Below are positions 44,505-54,015 of a stretch of 64,000 nucleotides of DNA, one piece after another (positions within the stretch are counted from its first letter, which is position 1; each line of letters opens with the position of its first letter). Position numbers and translations under genes: made by a program. This stretch comes from Acinetobacter sp. C32I (GTDB taxonomy: Bacteria; Pseudomonadota; Gammaproteobacteria; Pseudomonadales; Moraxellaceae), in assembly GCF_023702715.1 (NCBI RefSeq), contig NZ_CP098480.1, positions 3,658,001 through 3,722,000 of the forward strand, given 5' to 3'. Under the pieces are notes generated by a model, which had not been told where the DNA came from, did no database searches, and saw nothing but the letters and a program-made list of their open reading frames with translations.

Positions 44505-46283
44505 TTAAGGAAGTACTTTGATTCGATCTGTTTTAGGTGCCGTCAGTAGAGAATGCTGCGCCACATATTTTTCTAAGGCGTCGATATCTTGTCCGCCACC
44601 GACTGGATTTTTACCTTCTTTTAATACCGTGAAGTTATCACCACCATCAGCAAGGAAACTGTTGACCGTCACACGATAAACCTTACTATCATTCAGCGCT
44701 TGTCCTGCAACCAAGATATTGCTGGCGCGTGGTGAAGTCGAGTTGTCTTTCTTATATGAATAACTGAACTCTTTGGATGGCTGTAAGATACGAACTGTGG
44801 CTGCGTTTGCACCTGACCATTGCTGTTCTAACACATCACGAATCTGTTTGCCTGTTAGGCTTAGCGTCACAATTGAATTGCCGAATGGCTGAACGGTAAA
44901 TACATCACCAAAGGTGATCTGATTACTGCTATTTACCAACAAATCAGCACGGACACCACCAGGATTCATCAAGGTAAAGTCAGAACCTTGATTACTTGCT
45001 GTTAGTGCCATGGCTTGTTGTGCATCAGCGATTAAGTTTCCGAGTGGACTTTCACCACTTTCGGTGGCATTACGATTAATCACACCATTGGCTGTACCGA
45101 CCACACGGGCTGAAATGGTGGTGACGGCCTGACGATATTTATCCAGAATCGCCTCAATGCTTGGGGTTTTATTAAATTTTTCGTATAGATCCGTCAAGTT
45201 CACTGTGGTTGAGCCAGAGCTATAAGCTTCACTTTGAATCGGAACTTGTTTGGCATCCTTCTTAATCACATCACCTGTTTTGCCATCCAGTTCTAACTGA
45301 ATATTGGTAATGGCTGTGCCGTATTGGCCCGCAGAAGTAAGTAAGAACGGTTTTTGTGGATTCTTAGTGGCATAGTCACAGATATAAGATTGATGCGTGT
45401 GGCCAGAAACCACTACATCGACCGCAGGATCTAAACGATCGAGGATACCGAGCAATGGACCGCTGAGGCCATCACAAGTTTTCTTATTAAATTTAGTACT
45501 TGGTGCCACACCTTCATGCACCACCACCACAATCGCTTCAATGCCTTGTTTTTTTAACTCAGGAATCAAGGCATTGACCGTATCTGCTTCGTCATGGAAA
45601 TCGACATCTTTGATGCCCGCCGCGGATACGATGCTTGGTGTCGCTTTTAGGGTCATGCCAATAAAGGCCACTGGGATGCCACCATAGGTTTTGACTTTAT
45701 AAGCAGGGAATAGGGTTTTCTTTGGATCAGCCTTCATTGAAACATTGGCAGCCAAGAAATTGAACTTGGCCCCCTCAAATTTTGGGTTGATCTGGCAGGG
45801 TTTGGCACTGGTATATTGCTGACAGCCACCATTTTGCAAACGACGTAGTTCATCTGTCCCGCGGTCAAACTCATGATTACCAACGGCATTGAAATCAATC
45901 TGAATATCATTCATGGCTTCAATAGTGGGTTCGTCCAAGAACAACGATGATGTGAGTGGTGAAGCACTAATCAAGTCGCCTGCTGAAACGACTGCATTGT
46001 TTGGATATTGCGCACGTAGCTTTTTGATAGCATCGGCAAAATAACTGACTCCACCAACAGGAATACGTACGGTTTTACTGTTATCAGTTGGATTATCTGC
46101 TTCAATAAAACGTTTCGGTGGCTCTAGATTGCCGTGAAAGTCATTGAATGCAAGGATGTTGATATTCTGATTTTTGCGTTCAACGGTTGGTGTTTGGTTA
46201 TTATCGTCATTGTCATTACAAGCTGTTAAGGCCAGTATCATGAGACAGAGTACGTTTGCTTTTAATAGTCGTTGAGTCGTCAT
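44505..46283 (-). CDS. 5'-nucleotidase / metallophosphatase lipoprotein (UshA/NadN family)
   Basis: From ATG 46283 (592 residues) a lipoprotein signal ends with lipobox LTAC. The metallophosphoesterase domain shows AFNDFHGNLEPP, VVSAGDLIS, GNHEFDRGTDEL, VVHEGVAPS and VVSGHTHQSY; the C-terminal nucleotidase domain includes LGNLIADAQQAM and NPGGVRADLLV. Such enzymes degrade extracellular nucleotides, UDP-sugars or NAD in the periplasm to salvageable nucleosides and phosphate. The 29 further upstream codons look like leader sequence. It is a single gene. Confidence 0.9.
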   Translation of the reverse strand: MTTQRLLKANVLCLMILALTACNDNDDNNQTPTVERKNQNINILAFNDFHGNLEPPKRFIEADNPTDNSKTVRIPVGGVSYFADAIKKLRAQYPNNAVVSAGDLISASPLTSSLFLDEPTIEAMNDIQIDFNAVGNHEFDRGTDELRRLQNGGCQQYTSAKPCQINPKFEGAKFNFLAANVSMKADPKKTLFPAYKVKTYGGIPVAFIGMTLKATPSIVSAAGIKDVDFHDEADTVNALIPELKKQGIEAIVVVVHEGVAPSTKFNKKTCDGLSGPLLGILDRLDPAVDVVVSGHTHQSYICDYATKNPQKPFLLTSAGQYGTAITNIQLELDGKTGDVIKKDAKQVPIQSEAYSSGSTTVNLTDLYEKFNKTPSIEAILDKYRQAVTTISARVVGTANGVINRNATESGESPLGNLIADAQQAMALTASNQGSDFTLMNPGGVRADLLVNSSNQITFGDVFTVQPFGNSIVTLSLTGKQIRDVLEQQWSGANAATVRILQPSKEFSYSYKKDNSTSPRASNILVAGQALNDSKVYRVTVNSFLADGGDNFTVLKEGKNPVGGGQDIDALEKYVAQHSLLTAPKTDRIKVLP

Positions 46284-46485
46284 GGTTTTTGATCGAGTGG
46301 TATAAGATTGTTTTTTAAAATAAAACTTCTGTATGAATATTTGATGAAATAGTGAGCTAGAAAAGTCCATTTGTAGCTTGGATTTATTGGGTGAAACGAG
46401 ATTTAAATCGCACTTTTTTATATAAAAATAGTAGTAAATTTGATCACTTACAGTCTATTATGGACGTAGCTGCGACCTAGCAATC

Positions 46486-47493
46486 ATGGAATATAAAATG
46501 GATTTGATACAAGCCAATGGTCAACCGCGTTATGGACGTTTTGAGCAAGTCCCTTCGCGGATTAATCTGAATGACTATATTTATAAAACGCCTTATGGAC
46601 AGGTATTAACAGGCTGGCGCAAACAACTTAAATATAAAAAATTTAAATTCTGTGGCTTGCAGCATGAGCATTACAGTATTGGGGTCGCGATTGTTGATTT
46701 ATCCTGGGCAGGTCATGGTTTTTTCTATGTCTATGATCATCAGTCTAAAAAAGTGATTGAGTGGAATGCGATTCAACCACTAGCATTAAAAACACAACTC
46801 GATGAACAGCCCTTATTTAGCCAAAGTTCATTTAAAAAATCAGCCTATCAATTTGATATGCAGCATGCCAACGGGGTGCGCTATATTCAAGTGACCAAAC
46901 ATGGTGAAGTACAACTGAAAGCCCGAATTTTTTGTGCGGGCACGGATGCCTTAAGTTTGTGTAGCCCGACGGGGATTAATGGCTGGACCTATACCCAGAA
47001 GCAAACCACATTGGCGGTTGAGGGATTCTTTATCAGCCCAGATCGACAACAGATTGAATTTAATGCCCATAGTCTTGCTGCATTAGATGATACCTGTGGC
47101 TTTTTGCGCCCTGAAACGGCTTGGTTCTGGTTATCTTGCCAGTTCCGTGATGCACAGGACCGTCGTATTGGGTTGAATCTTGCATCGGGAGTCAATGAAA
47201 GTTTTGGCAATGAAAATGCCTTATGGGTAAATGGTCGTTTGTATCCACTGACGGATGTTTTATTTGAACAGCAAAATGAAACAACGTGGTCGATTCGTTC
47301 ATTGGGCGGATGTTTAAACTTGGTGGTGGAAACAGGCTGGTGTCGTTTTGAAAATATTAATTTGCGTTTGATCGGCAGCCAGTTCAATCAATGGCAGGCC
47401 AAAGTCAGTGGCACCATTGCACATGAGCAGGTTGAAGTGGTGTCATTAGATAATGAATATGGTCTTTTAGAACAGCATTATGCGAAGTGGTAG
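46486..47493 (+). CDS. DUF2804 family protein
   Basis: The 335-residue protein matches DUF2804 in layout: KQLKYKKFKFCGLQHEHYSIGVAIVDLSWAGHGFFY (split, near residues 45-80), an internal WFWLSCQFRDAQDRRIGLNLASGVNESFG near 210, and many aromatic and beta-strand residues, suggesting a beta-sandwich. There is no signal peptide. ATG 46498 is another possible start. Function unknown; family members are thought to be cytoplasmic and some resemble lipocalin-like folds, which I cannot confirm. Confidence 0.72.
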   Translation: MEYKMDLIQANGQPRYGRFEQVPSRINLNDYIYKTPYGQVLTGWRKQLKYKKFKFCGLQHEHYSIGVAIVDLSWAGHGFFYVYDHQSKKVIEWNAIQPLALKTQLDEQPLFSQSSFKKSAYQFDMQHANGVRYIQVTKHGEVQLKARIFCAGTDALSLCSPTGINGWTYTQKQTTLAVEGFFISPDRQQIEFNAHSLAALDDTCGFLRPETAWFWLSCQFRDAQDRRIGLNLASGVNESFGNENALWVNGRLYPLTDVLFEQQNETTWSIRSLGGCLNLVVETGWCRFENINLRLIGSQFNQWQAKVSGTIAHEQVEVVSLDNEYGLLEQHYAKW

Positions 47494-47603
47494 TCATGCC
47501 GAATTGAATGGTTTTAGCCATAATGGCGTGAGTGGGTTTTTATCATAAGGTGATTTTGTATGGAGTCTCTTTTGGTTCATATAAAATCGTTATTTAATTG
47601 AGG

Positions 47604-48089
47604 ATGATTAAATCTAATAATATGATTTTTAAAATATTTGATGTTTTGAATCAACGTGGCTCAATCGCACAACAACGGACATTGCATATTCAATTTTCAA
47701 ATTCAGCTTTAAGCACTCTGTTTTTCTTACGGCCTAAGATTGTCGTACTCACATTTTTATTTCTATTCGGGTGTTCTCATGAAAATAAGGATGTCTTTTT
47801 GACAAAAGAAATGCCAGCAGCAAAAGTTGGAAGTCCTTATTACACAGAAATAAAGATGAAGGAATATGGTGTAATTGAAGATACTTTTGTTGTGGCGTCA
47901 AATATTGATCAAAACAGTGGTTTGATTGTTTCATCAGGTCAAGGGGAAAAACCGTTTGCTCCGCATGCTTTGACGAAGATTGAGGGCACACCCACGAAGT
48001 CTGGTATTTATAAGATCAATATTTCTGGGACAGTCAGGGATGGATTAAAAGATTTTAATCAGGATTTTGTTTTAAAAGTTGAGGAGTAA
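47604..48089 (+). CDS. Putative lipoprotein with an Ig-like (putative He_PIG-like) domain
   Basis: A hydrophobic stretch VVLTFLFLFGCSHE ends in a lipobox-like LFGC, followed by AAKVGSPYYTEI and KIEGTPTKSGIYKINISG, a pattern like the Ig-type repeats of He_PIG proteins. The 56 codons before the Cys are too many for a normal lipoprotein signal, so the start may be downstream of ATG 47604 or the N-terminal part may be unrelated. Function unknown. It stands between DUF2804 and an unassigned 340-base region. Confidence 0.5.
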   Translation: MIKSNNMIFKIFDVLNQRGSIAQQRTLHIQFSNSALSTLFFLRPKIVVLTFLFLFGCSHENKDVFLTKEMPAAKVGSPYYTEIKMKEYGVIEDTFVVASNIDQNSGLIVSSGQGEKPFAPHALTKIEGTPTKSGIYKINISGTVRDGLKDFNQDFVLKVEE

Positions 48090-48433
48090 TCGTTGATCCT
48101 CTTTGAATTTTTATGAAATAACAGTTTTTTATAAATCATAAAATATAGGTGCTGATGAGTGTGGCGTTAACAAGCCATTTTCTACCTCAAGGTATACCTA
48201 CATTGCCATCGAGGATATTCTCGCTGTTATCGTTAATATTGCTGATAAGTTTTTCGTTGAATATCGCTTAAACACATGTGTACTTTCCTGCAGATTAAGT
48301 GAAGAAAGTACACCGTAATTAAAGGCTTACTGATGTGGAATACTAGATATTCTGCTTGTAGGCAATCTTTGTTCGCACATTGAATTAAGAGCAATACCGA
48401 AATAAGCTGAACTCGTTGCAATATTGCCCTTGG
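48090..48433. other. Unassigned intergenic region
   Basis: No gene or RNA family was recognised in these 344 bases. A 10-base palindrome AGGTATACCT is at 48190-48199. The right-hand end overlaps the end of the hydrolase gene's 3' region and no clear terminator is visible. Confidence 0.4.
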
Positions 48434-49309
48434 TTATAAACCTGCTTGCCAGAATGCCTCACCTGCTGCAATTGGGTCATTGGTCTTAGCCAAAGTATCA
48501 ATCCAGACATCATACTGGCGAATAACAGGATGTTGATTTGGATGGAAATCTTTTTTAAACCAGTCGCTATATTGCGCTTTTTTCGCGGTTAAAATACCGT
48601 TACGACCAAAGAACCACGGTAAACCTTTACGTGCCATATCAAAACGTTGTCTTAAGTTAAAACCATCGGTTTTAAGCATGACATCAGTACGATACAGGGT
48701 GAAGCCAAACATCATAACCGTAGTGAACACCAAGGCAAAGCGACGGGTTGCTTCAGGCACTTCACCGACTTCACGCATCACATCAAAAGCCACATCACGA
48801 TGTTCCATTTCTTCAATCGCATGCCAAGCAAAAAGTGCACGTACAAAAGGATCTGCTTCTGCCAGGGTTGCTTTTTTACTATAGAAGGTATCGGCCATTA
48901 GCGCAGTTAAATGCTCGGCTGCTGCGGTCATGGCAATGTTGTATTGTGGAGAGCGATTCTTGAGTTCAAAGCGAAAGATTTTCTTTAAACGCGTGGTGAA
49001 CTGATCTACAGGCATGCCTTGATCTTTCATGACTTGGTTCATTTTGTCATGGGCAATGCCATGTTGTGCTTCCTGACGAATAAAATCAGCAACACGTTCC
49101 TGCAAGTCTGGATCATCAATTTTGTCACGGAATAAACGGACACATTCAATAAAGTAGCGCTCGCCATCAGGGAAGGTGAGGCTTAAAGCATCAAACATAC
49201 GAGTACGGAACGGATCACCCCCAAACCAGAAGCGTGGCGCTTGGTCGAGGTGGAAGTCCAGTTTGGTTCTGACAACAGGATCAACTTGATAGGAAACATG
49301 TGCATTCAT
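48434..49309 (-). CDS. Predicted metal-dependent hydrolase (PF10118)
   Basis: A 291-residue protein from ATG 49309 (ten further codons are open upstream). It carries ferritin-like di-iron motifs: FPDGERYFIE, FIRQEAQHGIAHDK near 80-95, AAAEHLTALMAD near 130, and AIEEMEHRDVAFDVM near 170, giving Glu and His ligands expected for a helical-bundle di-iron site. The family is annotated as metal-dependent hydrolase, but its real reaction is not known to me. It is divergent from an AraC-type regulator (117 bases apart) that may control it. Confidence 0.75.
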   Translation of the reverse strand: MNAHVSYQVDPVVRTKLDFHLDQAPRFWFGGDPFRTRMFDALSLTFPDGERYFIECVRLFRDKIDDPDLQERVADFIRQEAQHGIAHDKMNQVMKDQGMPVDQFTTRLKKIFRFELKNRSPQYNIAMTAAAEHLTALMADTFYSKKATLAEADPFVRALFAWHAIEEMEHRDVAFDVMREVGEVPEATRRFALVFTTVMMFGFTLYRTDVMLKTDGFNLRQRFDMARKGLPWFFGRNGILTAKKAQYSDWFKKDFHPNQHPVIRQYDVWIDTLAKTNDPIAAGEAFWQAGL

Positions 49310-49425
49310 CTTGACTATTCCTTGTTTTTCTTCATGCACTCAGTATGGAAAAAGTCCGATGAAATGTTTTGACAGTTACAGCCAAGTTTTATACAAATAA
49401 CGACAGCTCAGGATGAGATTGACCC

Positions 49426-50448
49426 ATGTCAGTTAAAATAATCATTGGATATTTGCGTTTGTTTAATCGTGTTTTACAACAGGAACAAATTGATTTGTCT
49501 AAAGTTGTTGCACCTGAACTTTGGCAAGCCTTTCAAGCCTGTCTGGAAAACCCCGATGAGCGTGACTTTGATGTCGAGCGCTATGCCTTGTTGTTACAGG
49601 CTGCTCAAGCACACTTTACTCGTCCGATTACATTGGTATTGGCCGAGCATGCCAATCTACAAGATTTGGGTTTGATGGGCTATTTAGCATCGACCAGTAT
49701 TGATCTACAACAGGCACTGCAATTATTACAACGTTATTATTCGTTGGTGTTTAAACAAACCAATTTAGAACAACTCGATGTACAGCAGTTTTCTGAATAT
49801 ATCCAAATTGTTTGGAGTGCATCCTATAGCGATTATCGGGAAATGTATGAACTCAATCTGGCCTTAATCTTTAAAATTGCGCAATCGATTGTGCAAGACG
49901 CTTTAGTACCACCGCAGATGATCCAATTTGGCTATGCACCGCATACCGCGCTTTATCATTTTGAAAAGTTTTATGGTTGTCCGATTCAGATTCAGCAAGG
50001 GCAGTATGCCATCCGCTTTTCCAATCAAATTTTAAAGGCAAAAAGCATTGCCGCAGACCAGCAACTGAACCAAGTCTTATCCACTCAAGCGCAGCATTCA
50101 TTGAATAGCGTGAGTTCTTTTGAAATCCAACAGCAGCAATTTCGCCAAAAGTTACATGGCTTTATCGAGCATGGTTTATTGCAGCAGGAAGAGGTGTTGC
50201 AAAGTTATGTGGCAAAGCGTCTGCATTGTTCGGAACGAACGCTACAACGTCAGCTCAAAGCCCATGAACTGAATTTTCAGAATGTGCTAGATCAGTATCG
50301 TTTGGAGCAGAGCAAGCTGTATTTGCAGCAAGGTAAGTCTTTTTCTGAAATTGCGGAGCGACTAAATTATGCCGATCAGAGTGCGTTTGGGCGGGCGTTT
50401 AAGCGTTGGACAGGAGTTACTCCAAAACAGTTTTTAAAGTCTCTTTAG
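49426..50448 (+). CDS. AraC-family transcriptional regulator
   Basis: The N-terminal 200 residues look like the arabinose-binding-like domain of the OruR/PqsA group (VLAEHANLQDLGLMGYLASTS). The C-terminal part has the double helix-turn-helix of AraC: VAKRLHCSERTLQRQLKAHE near 265 and FSEIAERLNYADQSAFGRAFKRWTG near 310, with the typical end TPKQFLKSL. It is divergent from the di-iron hydrolase gene, which is its likely target. Confidence 0.88.
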   Translation: MSVKIIIGYLRLFNRVLQQEQIDLSKVVAPELWQAFQACLENPDERDFDVERYALLLQAAQAHFTRPITLVLAEHANLQDLGLMGYLASTSIDLQQALQLLQRYYSLVFKQTNLEQLDVQQFSEYIQIVWSASYSDYREMYELNLALIFKIAQSIVQDALVPPQMIQFGYAPHTALYHFEKFYGCPIQIQQGQYAIRFSNQILKAKSIAADQQLNQVLSTQAQHSLNSVSSFEIQQQQFRQKLHGFIEHGLLQQEEVLQSYVAKRLHCSERTLQRQLKAHELNFQNVLDQYRLEQSKLYLQQGKSFSEIAERLNYADQSAFGRAFKRWTGVTPKQFLKSL

Positions 50449-50532
50449 ATTTTATGGCTAACCAACTTTTAATAAATGGGTTTGGCTACTGTAACTTAAT
50501 TTATGAATTATCGGGCCATTTTAATATCTTCT

Positions 50533-50625
50533 TTACTTTTCACGGATGAAAAGTAACAAAAATCCTTTGTTGGACTGACGGTACATCCTTGTTACCGCAG
50601 TCCAACGGGCGACATCCATGTCGCC
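50533..50625. repeat. Three consecutive hairpins (possible dispersed palindromic element)
   Basis: Hairpin 1: TTACTTTTCA (50533-50542) with TGAAAAGTAA (50547-50556), loop CGGA. Hairpin 2: GTTGGACTG (50569-50577) with CAGTCCAAC (50598-50606) and inner CGGTA/TACCG (50579-50583, 50593-50597). Hairpin 3: GGCGACAT (50608-50615) with ATGTCGCC (50618-50625). It lies between the stop of the araC-type gene and the converging nhaC-type gene. Confidence 0.8.
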
Positions 50626-50711
50626 TGCCACGATAGTAGACTGTCGCTTAAATTAAAGAATTATTAAAAATGTAAGAGTCGTTGCTATATTCAATGATTA
50701 ATCCAAATTTT

Positions 50712-52043
50712 TTAGCGCAGTTTTAAACGTGGATAATTAAAGGCAATTGCAAGGACTGCGCAAATTGCAAGGATCCAGCAATAATAAATATTGCCAATCA
50801 ATTCGACTGGAGAGAGTTTGGCAATCGAACAGGCCAACAGTAATTGTGCGCCGTAGGGGATAATCCCTTGCACCACACACGAGAAAATATCAAGCAAAGC
50901 CGCACTGCGTTTAGGATCAACCCCATATTCTCTGGCCACTTCACGTGCCATATCACCTGATAAAATAATTGCCACGGTGTTATTGGCGACAAAGAGATTC
51001 GAGAATACCACTAGGAAACTAATCCCTAATTCACCAGCACGTTGTTTACCGAATTTAAATAGGCGGGTAATGGCGTAGATACGTTGAATCAGCCACTGTA
51101 AACCACCTTCTTTTTGCATCAAGGTTGATAATCCACCCAACAACATGGAAAGTAATGCCACCTCAAACATGCCGACAAAGCCATCATAAATTGCGCTATT
51201 TAACTTGAGTAAGTCAAAGTCTGGTTTCTCAATCAGTCCCATCAGCCCAGATAGAATTACCCCGATCATCAGCACTGCCAAGACATGCAGACGGGTAAAA
51301 GCAAGGAAAAACACAGCCAGATAAGGCAGAATCAACCAGAGATCATAAGGGGTTGATTGAATTGCTTCGGCCTCGTGACTCATTGAAATGTAGACCAATA
51401 AGGTAATAATGGCTGCAGGGAGTGCAATCCAGACATTGACTCTAAATTTATCTCTGAGTTCGACATTCTGGCTACGGGTTGCAGCAATGGTGGTGTCTGA
51501 GATCATAGATAGATTGTCGCCAAACATGGCACCACCGACTACGGCACCTATGGCATAGACAGGTGCAATATCCGTGGCTTGGGCAAAACCAAAAGCAATT
51601 GGGGCACAGGCGGCAATGGTGCCCATTGATGTTCCCATTGCCGTTGCAATAAACGCGGCAATGATAAACAGCATGGGTAAGACAAATTCTGGTGAAATAA
51701 GTGAAAGCCCCAACTGTACCGTCGCATCGACGCTGCCAATGGCACTGGAGACACTGGCAAAAGCGCCTGCCAGCATAAAAACCATAAACATCAGAATCAG
51801 ATTGGGATGACTGGCGCCTTGCAAAAACTCTTCGATTGCTGCATTCAGCTTTTGTTTATATAGCAGTAAAGCCAGAATGACTGCGGGAATCGCAGCAACA
51901 GGTGCTTTGACTTGATAGAAGGCAAATTCTGTCCCGATCATTGAATGATAGAGACCACTCCCGAGAAAGATGATCAAAAATACCAATAGCGGTAGCAAAG
52001 CAAGGGCATTGCTTTGTACTTTTTCCTGAGAGTGGGCAGACAT
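50712..52043 (-). CDS. NhaC-family Na+/H+ antiporter or related transporter
   Basis: An inner-membrane protein of 443 residues with about ten to twelve transmembrane helices. The conserved family region FGDNLSMISDTTIAATRSQN near residue 180 and a preceding AFIATAMGTSMGTIAACAPIAFG are typical of the NhaC group, which exchanges Na+ for protons or a malate/lactate pair. In the C-terminal half FVANNTVAIILSGDMAREVAREY is also typical. Cargo cannot be proven. It is divergent from trpA, with about 270 bases between. Confidence 0.87.
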   Translation of the reverse strand: MSAHSQEKVQSNALALLPLLVFLIIFLGSGLYHSMIGTEFAFYQVKAPVAAIPAVILALLLYKQKLNAAIEEFLQGASHPNLILMFMVFMLAGAFASVSSAIGSVDATVQLGLSLISPEFVLPMLFIIAAFIATAMGTSMGTIAACAPIAFGFAQATDIAPVYAIGAVVGGAMFGDNLSMISDTTIAATRSQNVELRDKFRVNVWIALPAAIITLLVYISMSHEAEAIQSTPYDLWLILPYLAVFFLAFTRLHVLAVLMIGVILSGLMGLIEKPDFDLLKLNSAIYDGFVGMFEVALLSMLLGGLSTLMQKEGGLQWLIQRIYAITRLFKFGKQRAGELGISFLVVFSNLFVANNTVAIILSGDMAREVAREYGVDPKRSAALLDIFSCVVQGIIPYGAQLLLACSIAKLSPVELIGNIYYCWILAICAVLAIAFNYPRLKLR

Positions 52044-52318
52044 AAAAATAAAAAGAAAACTTAAAAATTGCGGCTAGTATAAAGGAGCTTGGCTGATTTC
52101 TAAAATGCTATGCGATAAGCCCAAAATTAGGAAGCTTTGATCATTGAGAAAAAACTCAAAATATAGATAAATGTAGCAGGGCTGTTGTAAGTAGCAAGAT
52201 TCACTGTCGCAATCACGCCAAACTCTGTTCAATGAGCAAAAAATAGCGTTACAATGCAGTGTTTTTGTATGACTACAAACAACTCCTTAATTTATATAAA
52301 TCAGGAAAGCATAATCCT

Positions 52319-53122
52319 ATGTCACGTCTTGCCACTCGTTTTGAACAGCTTAAATCTCAGCAACGTAAAGCGCTTGTTTCTTATGTGATGGCAGGTGATC
52401 CGCATCCACAAGTCACTGTTCCATTGCTTCATCAAATGGTTGAAGCAGGAGTCGATGTTATTGAACTGGGTCTGCCATTCTCAGACCCAATGGCCGATGG
52501 TCCTGTGATTGCCTTAGCCGCTGAGCGTGCTTTGGCGGGTGGAACCAATACCTTAGATGCATTGGATATGGTGAAAGCCTTTCGTGAAAAAGATCAAACG
52601 ACACCAGTGGTATTAATGGGATATTTAAATCCTGTTGAAGTGATTGGTTATGAAAAGTTTGTTGCTTATGCGAAAGACTGCGGTGTTGATGGTGTGCTCT
52701 TGGTGGACTTACCACCAGAAGAGTCGAAGCAATTAGGTGAAGTTCTTAAACAAAATGGAATGGATCAGATCTTCTTGCTTGCACCAACTTCAACCGATCA
52801 ACGTATTCAACATGTGGTCAATCAGGCCAGTGGCTTTGTTTACTATGTGTCACTCAAAGGTGTAACCGGTGCAGCGACTTTAGATACTTCTGAAGCTGCG
52901 GCGCGTATTGCAAAAATTAAGTCTAAGACCAATGTACCAGTCGGTGTCGGTTTTGGAATTAGTGATGCAGCGTCTGCAAAAGCGATGGGTCAAGTTGCCG
53001 ATGCCGTGATTGTAGGAAGTGCTTTCGTTAAATCTTTTGCGACATTGCCAGCAGATCAAGCTGCGCAACAGACGGTGAATAAAGTGAAGGAGCTTCGAGC
53101 TGCGCTCGATGAGTTAGTATGA
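52319..53122 (+). CDS. trpA: Tryptophan synthase alpha chain
   Basis: It cleaves indole-3-glycerol phosphate to indole and partners TrpB. ATG 52319 gives 267 residues (the frame is open upstream to 52259 but those codons look like leader), preceded by AGGAAAG. FVELGLPFSDPMADGP-type ELGLPFSDPMADGP with the catalytic Glu and Asp near 50-60 and VGVGFGISDA are present. It overlaps accD by four bases (ATGA). Confidence 0.95.
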   Translation: MSRLATRFEQLKSQQRKALVSYVMAGDPHPQVTVPLLHQMVEAGVDVIELGLPFSDPMADGPVIALAAERALAGGTNTLDALDMVKAFREKDQTTPVVLMGYLNPVEVIGYEKFVAYAKDCGVDGVLLVDLPPEESKQLGEVLKQNGMDQIFLLAPTSTDQRIQHVVNQASGFVYYVSLKGVTGAATLDTSEAAARIAKIKSKTNVPVGVGFGISDAASAKAMGQVADAVIVGSAFVKSFATLPADQAAQQTVNKVKELRAALDELV

Positions 53123-54015
53123 GTCAAGAGTTAACATCAGGGAAGGTTCTTAGCCCTTCAACACCTTGGACAGAGCGTCATGTTCCTGGTATTCAGATTG
53201 TAGATCAACAGCAAACATTCAAAGCAACGTTTACTGAGCCGACCATTGAATGTCCTGAGTGCCATGCGCTAGTGACACGTACCGCAATGTCATTTAATGC
53301 TTATGTATGTCCTCAGTGTGATGAACACTTACGTATGCGCGCGCGTGATCGTTTGAACTGGTTCTTTGATCAGGTGAATGGAGAACTGGGCCAAGAATTT
53401 AGTGCCAAAGACCCATTAAAATTTGTGGATAGCAAAGCTTATCCAGATCGTATGCGTGAAGCACAAGACAAAACGGGTGAGACTGAAGCATTGGTGGTCA
53501 TGCAGGGTTCGTTGAAAGGCCTAGACCTGATTGCATGTGCTTTTGACTTTGACTTTATGGGTGGTTCGATGGGAACTGTGGTCGGAGACCGTTTTGTACA
53601 AGCGGCTGAACGTGCCATTGCCTTACATCAACCGATGATCTGTTTTGCTGCTTCGGGCGGTGCACGTATGCAAGAAGGTATGTTGTCTTTGATGCAAATG
53701 GCGCGTACTGCTGCAGCAATCCAGAAAATGAAAGAAGCACGTGTTCCATACTTAGTGGTACTCACTCATCCTGTTTATGGTGGTGTGACTGCTTCATTGG
53801 CAATGCTTGGCGACGTCCATATTGCTGAACCAAAAGCGATGATTGGCTTTGCGGGTAAACGTGTGATTGAACAAACCGTGCGTGAAAAACTGGAAGAACC
53901 GTTCCAACGCGCAGAATATTTGCTTGATCATGGTGTGGTCGATCAAATTGTTCATCGTCATGCATTACGTGATACTGTATACAGACTTGTCGCTAAGCTG
54001 ATGAATTTACCTTGA
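53119..54015 (+). CDS. accD: Acetyl-CoA carboxylase carboxyltransferase beta subunit
   Basis: It transfers the carboxyl group from biotin to acetyl-CoA, the committed step of fatty acid synthesis, with AccA. The zinc finger is C45, C48, C64, C67. The crotonase-like domain has FDFDFMGGSMGTVVGDRF, ASGGARMQEGMLSLMQMA and GGVTASLAMLGD. It overlaps trpA by four bases (53119-53122) and folC by four bases (54012-54015), so translation of the three is probably coupled. Confidence 0.96.
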   Translation: MSQELTSGKVLSPSTPWTERHVPGIQIVDQQQTFKATFTEPTIECPECHALVTRTAMSFNAYVCPQCDEHLRMRARDRLNWFFDQVNGELGQEFSAKDPLKFVDSKAYPDRMREAQDKTGETEALVVMQGSLKGLDLIACAFDFDFMGGSMGTVVGDRFVQAAERAIALHQPMICFAASGGARMQEGMLSLMQMARTAAAIQKMKEARVPYLVVLTHPVYGGVTASLAMLGDVHIAEPKAMIGFAGKRVIEQTVREKLEEPFQRAEYLLDHGVVDQIVHRHALRDTVYRLVAKLMNLP

